Below are positions 62,459-64,000 of a stretch of DNA of 64,000 nt, piece after piece. The number at the start of each line of letters is the position of its first letter. Position 1 is the stretch's first letter. Source of the stretch: Sipunculus nudus (taxonomy: Eukaryota; Annelida; Sipuncula; Golfingiida; Sipunculidae); the NCBI GenBank assembly GCA_026874595.1, contig CM049313.1, positions 47,812,159 to 47,876,158 on the forward strand, in the 5' to 3' direction. A program made the position numbers and the translations under genes. The notes beneath the pieces are model-generated. The model was not told where the DNA came from and made no database searches. It saw only the letters and a list, made by a program, of their open reading frames with translations.

Positions 62459-64000
62459 AAGAATGCCAACATGGTTCCCGTAGGTAATAGACCGCTAGTC
62501 CCGCTTGTTAGCATTCTCACTGAAATCATGTATTCAAGTAGTCTCTTACAAAGACACACGGTGGCGCTCGCAACCTCCGTCGAAGCCTGTGGAAGAGGCT
62601 AGTATTCAAGTAGTCCACACTTGGACCTTCGTGTCCTATGATATTTCTCTGCTGTACGCACATTATAGTGGGGGGCCCCGGCAACCAGTTGTTTCAATTA
62701 ATGTAAAAGTTACTTTTTGCTATCAAGTTAAAGCTAGGATTCTACACGACAACTTTAGTCCGAGTGGACAACGATCATTCCACTAGGTTGCACTTGGGGA
62801 CTTTATGAATTTGAAGCCTCTCTGATGTCTAAAATGGAAAGATTAAACGGTATATATCGAATGAATTGTTGGCCCAGTTTGAATATAATTGGTCATACCT
62901 GCTTACTTATAAAAGTCCGGGTAAACAATGGTAAGCAAACGGTCACTAGGGCGCGCGCTGGGGTATTTAATACCGGAGAAAAAAACGAAAATAAATGGGT
63001 AAAATCGTGCCACATGTGGTATACGAGTATCACACGTTGTATTTATTTTATCTGAAAGCCACCTATTCATTAAAAAAAACGACCACGAGTCTGCAAAAAT
63101 TCTTGTTTTCGAGATGTTTTACACGATGCTTTTGTTTTTCTATATCATAAGGAAAAAATGATATATATCTCAAATGATGATGTTGGCAACATGTTCTGCG
63201 TTACATGCTTTTAAGTGAAAACTCATTTTTAAAGCGTTGCATGCATTGTCTTCTATTTTTTGACTGTTTGTAGGTTAGAGGGATCTATTTCCAGGTCCTG
63301 TCAAGGCCGGCCCTTTTCTGGCGCCAAGAGAGAGAGCAGCCATTAAATATTGTAGGGTATTTTCCATGTACAGTATGACCTCTTCACTTGGTTGATGCTT
63401 TCTTTTTTTTCAGGTAGGGTTGTTTGATTGAGCTCTCTTTGCTGTACATTATGTGTATGAGGTGGTTCCTACGTTTTTCCTGGAAAGGTTCCGGCATTGT
63501 TTTACCGCATGTGGCGTGCTGTACGTAGTTTTAAGTGAGTTAGTCCCTTGGGAATTAGATCTTGTTTCCTACTTTGCGTCAGGCAGTACAGATTCTTATC
63601 AACCTTTGCCAGTTTTTTTCTCCCTCAAATTATGTTACATATTACGTTTTCGAATGTAATTTTATCTTTAATCTGATAGATTATTATCTTACCAAATAAT
63701 TGGCACACTTGTGTCACAAGTTCACCGGAGTTTACTTAGCTATAATATACTTCTCATACACAAAAATCCGTCCATTTCATTTCTGGTAATTTAAGTCATT
63801 TTTGTGAAGTATTTCCATAAAGTTGTCCCCATATGAGAATCCACAGTACTTGTCTGATGCAATAAAGCAGTTTATTCAAGGTTGGAACCTCATTACTGAT
63901 GTACACTCCTACTTATCACACTAAGGATGCATTCATCAACCTGCGATAATTGGGTTTCCCTGTTGGGTCTGTTTTATTTACCAGGGTTGCATAACTTTTT
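62459..64000. other. No recognisable feature
   Basis: Right end of the window. Short unrecognised frames only. Confidence 0.45.

Overview
This window looks like animal nuclear DNA. It is AT-rich, has a multi-exon gene with GT/AG introns, and is dense in microsatellites, minisatellites, tRNA-derived SINEs, LINE relics and non-autonomous DNA transposons. The gene (an invertebrate YajO/Tas-like aldo/keto reductase) and the style of the repeats suggest a lophotrochozoan, most likely a mollusc. That assignment is an inference: no ribosomal or mitochondrial marker is present.

The one gene that can be assembled with confidence is an aldo/keto reductase on the minus strand. Eight coding exons between 36129 and 21822 join with consistent phases into a 366-residue protein carrying the full AKR catalytic tetrad (D66, Y71, K98, H140). 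Tail-to-tail with it, on the plus strand at 13871-18300, lies a decayed paralogue. Five of its exons are recognisable with the same intron phases, but it has in-frame stops, frameshifts, an internal deletion and two missing exons. The locus is therefore an inverted duplication of one gene, with one copy dead and a 33-bp minisatellite between the two tails.

Layout: 1-5.9 kb is gene-poor, with a PIF/Harbinger-type MITE and a possible pogo-transposase scrap. 5.9-6.6 kb is a 27-bp minisatellite. 6.8-7.6 kb is a SINE split by a MULE-like element with a 9-bp target duplication. 8-13.3 kb holds microsatellites and several MITEs. 13.9-18.3 kb is the AKR pseudogene. 18.6-19.9 kb is the 33-bp minisatellite. 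21.8-36.2 kb is the live AKR gene, whose introns hold a second MULE-like copy, two repeat arrays rich in nuclear-receptor half-sites (one of them a 326-bp tandem array) and LINE/MITE fragments. 36.2-42.2 kb is a transposon cluster (Harbinger, hAT, pogo, an inverted SINE pair). 44.2-46.2 kb is a second 27-bp minisatellite. 50.5-52.2 kb is a degenerate LINE with an RT domain. 57.4-62.5 kb has a pogo-like fragment, a third 27-bp minisatellite and a probable long-TIR transposon.

Several short coding-like segments with plausible splice signals are not explained by these features. The most interesting are two minus-strand segments at 54.43 and 37.54 kb, which join in phase to the open reading frame just upstream of the AKR start codon. 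No novel multi-gene system is visible. The points of interest are the AKR duplication, the nested transposons with exact target duplications, the half-site arrays, and three unrelated minisatellites that share a 27-bp period.
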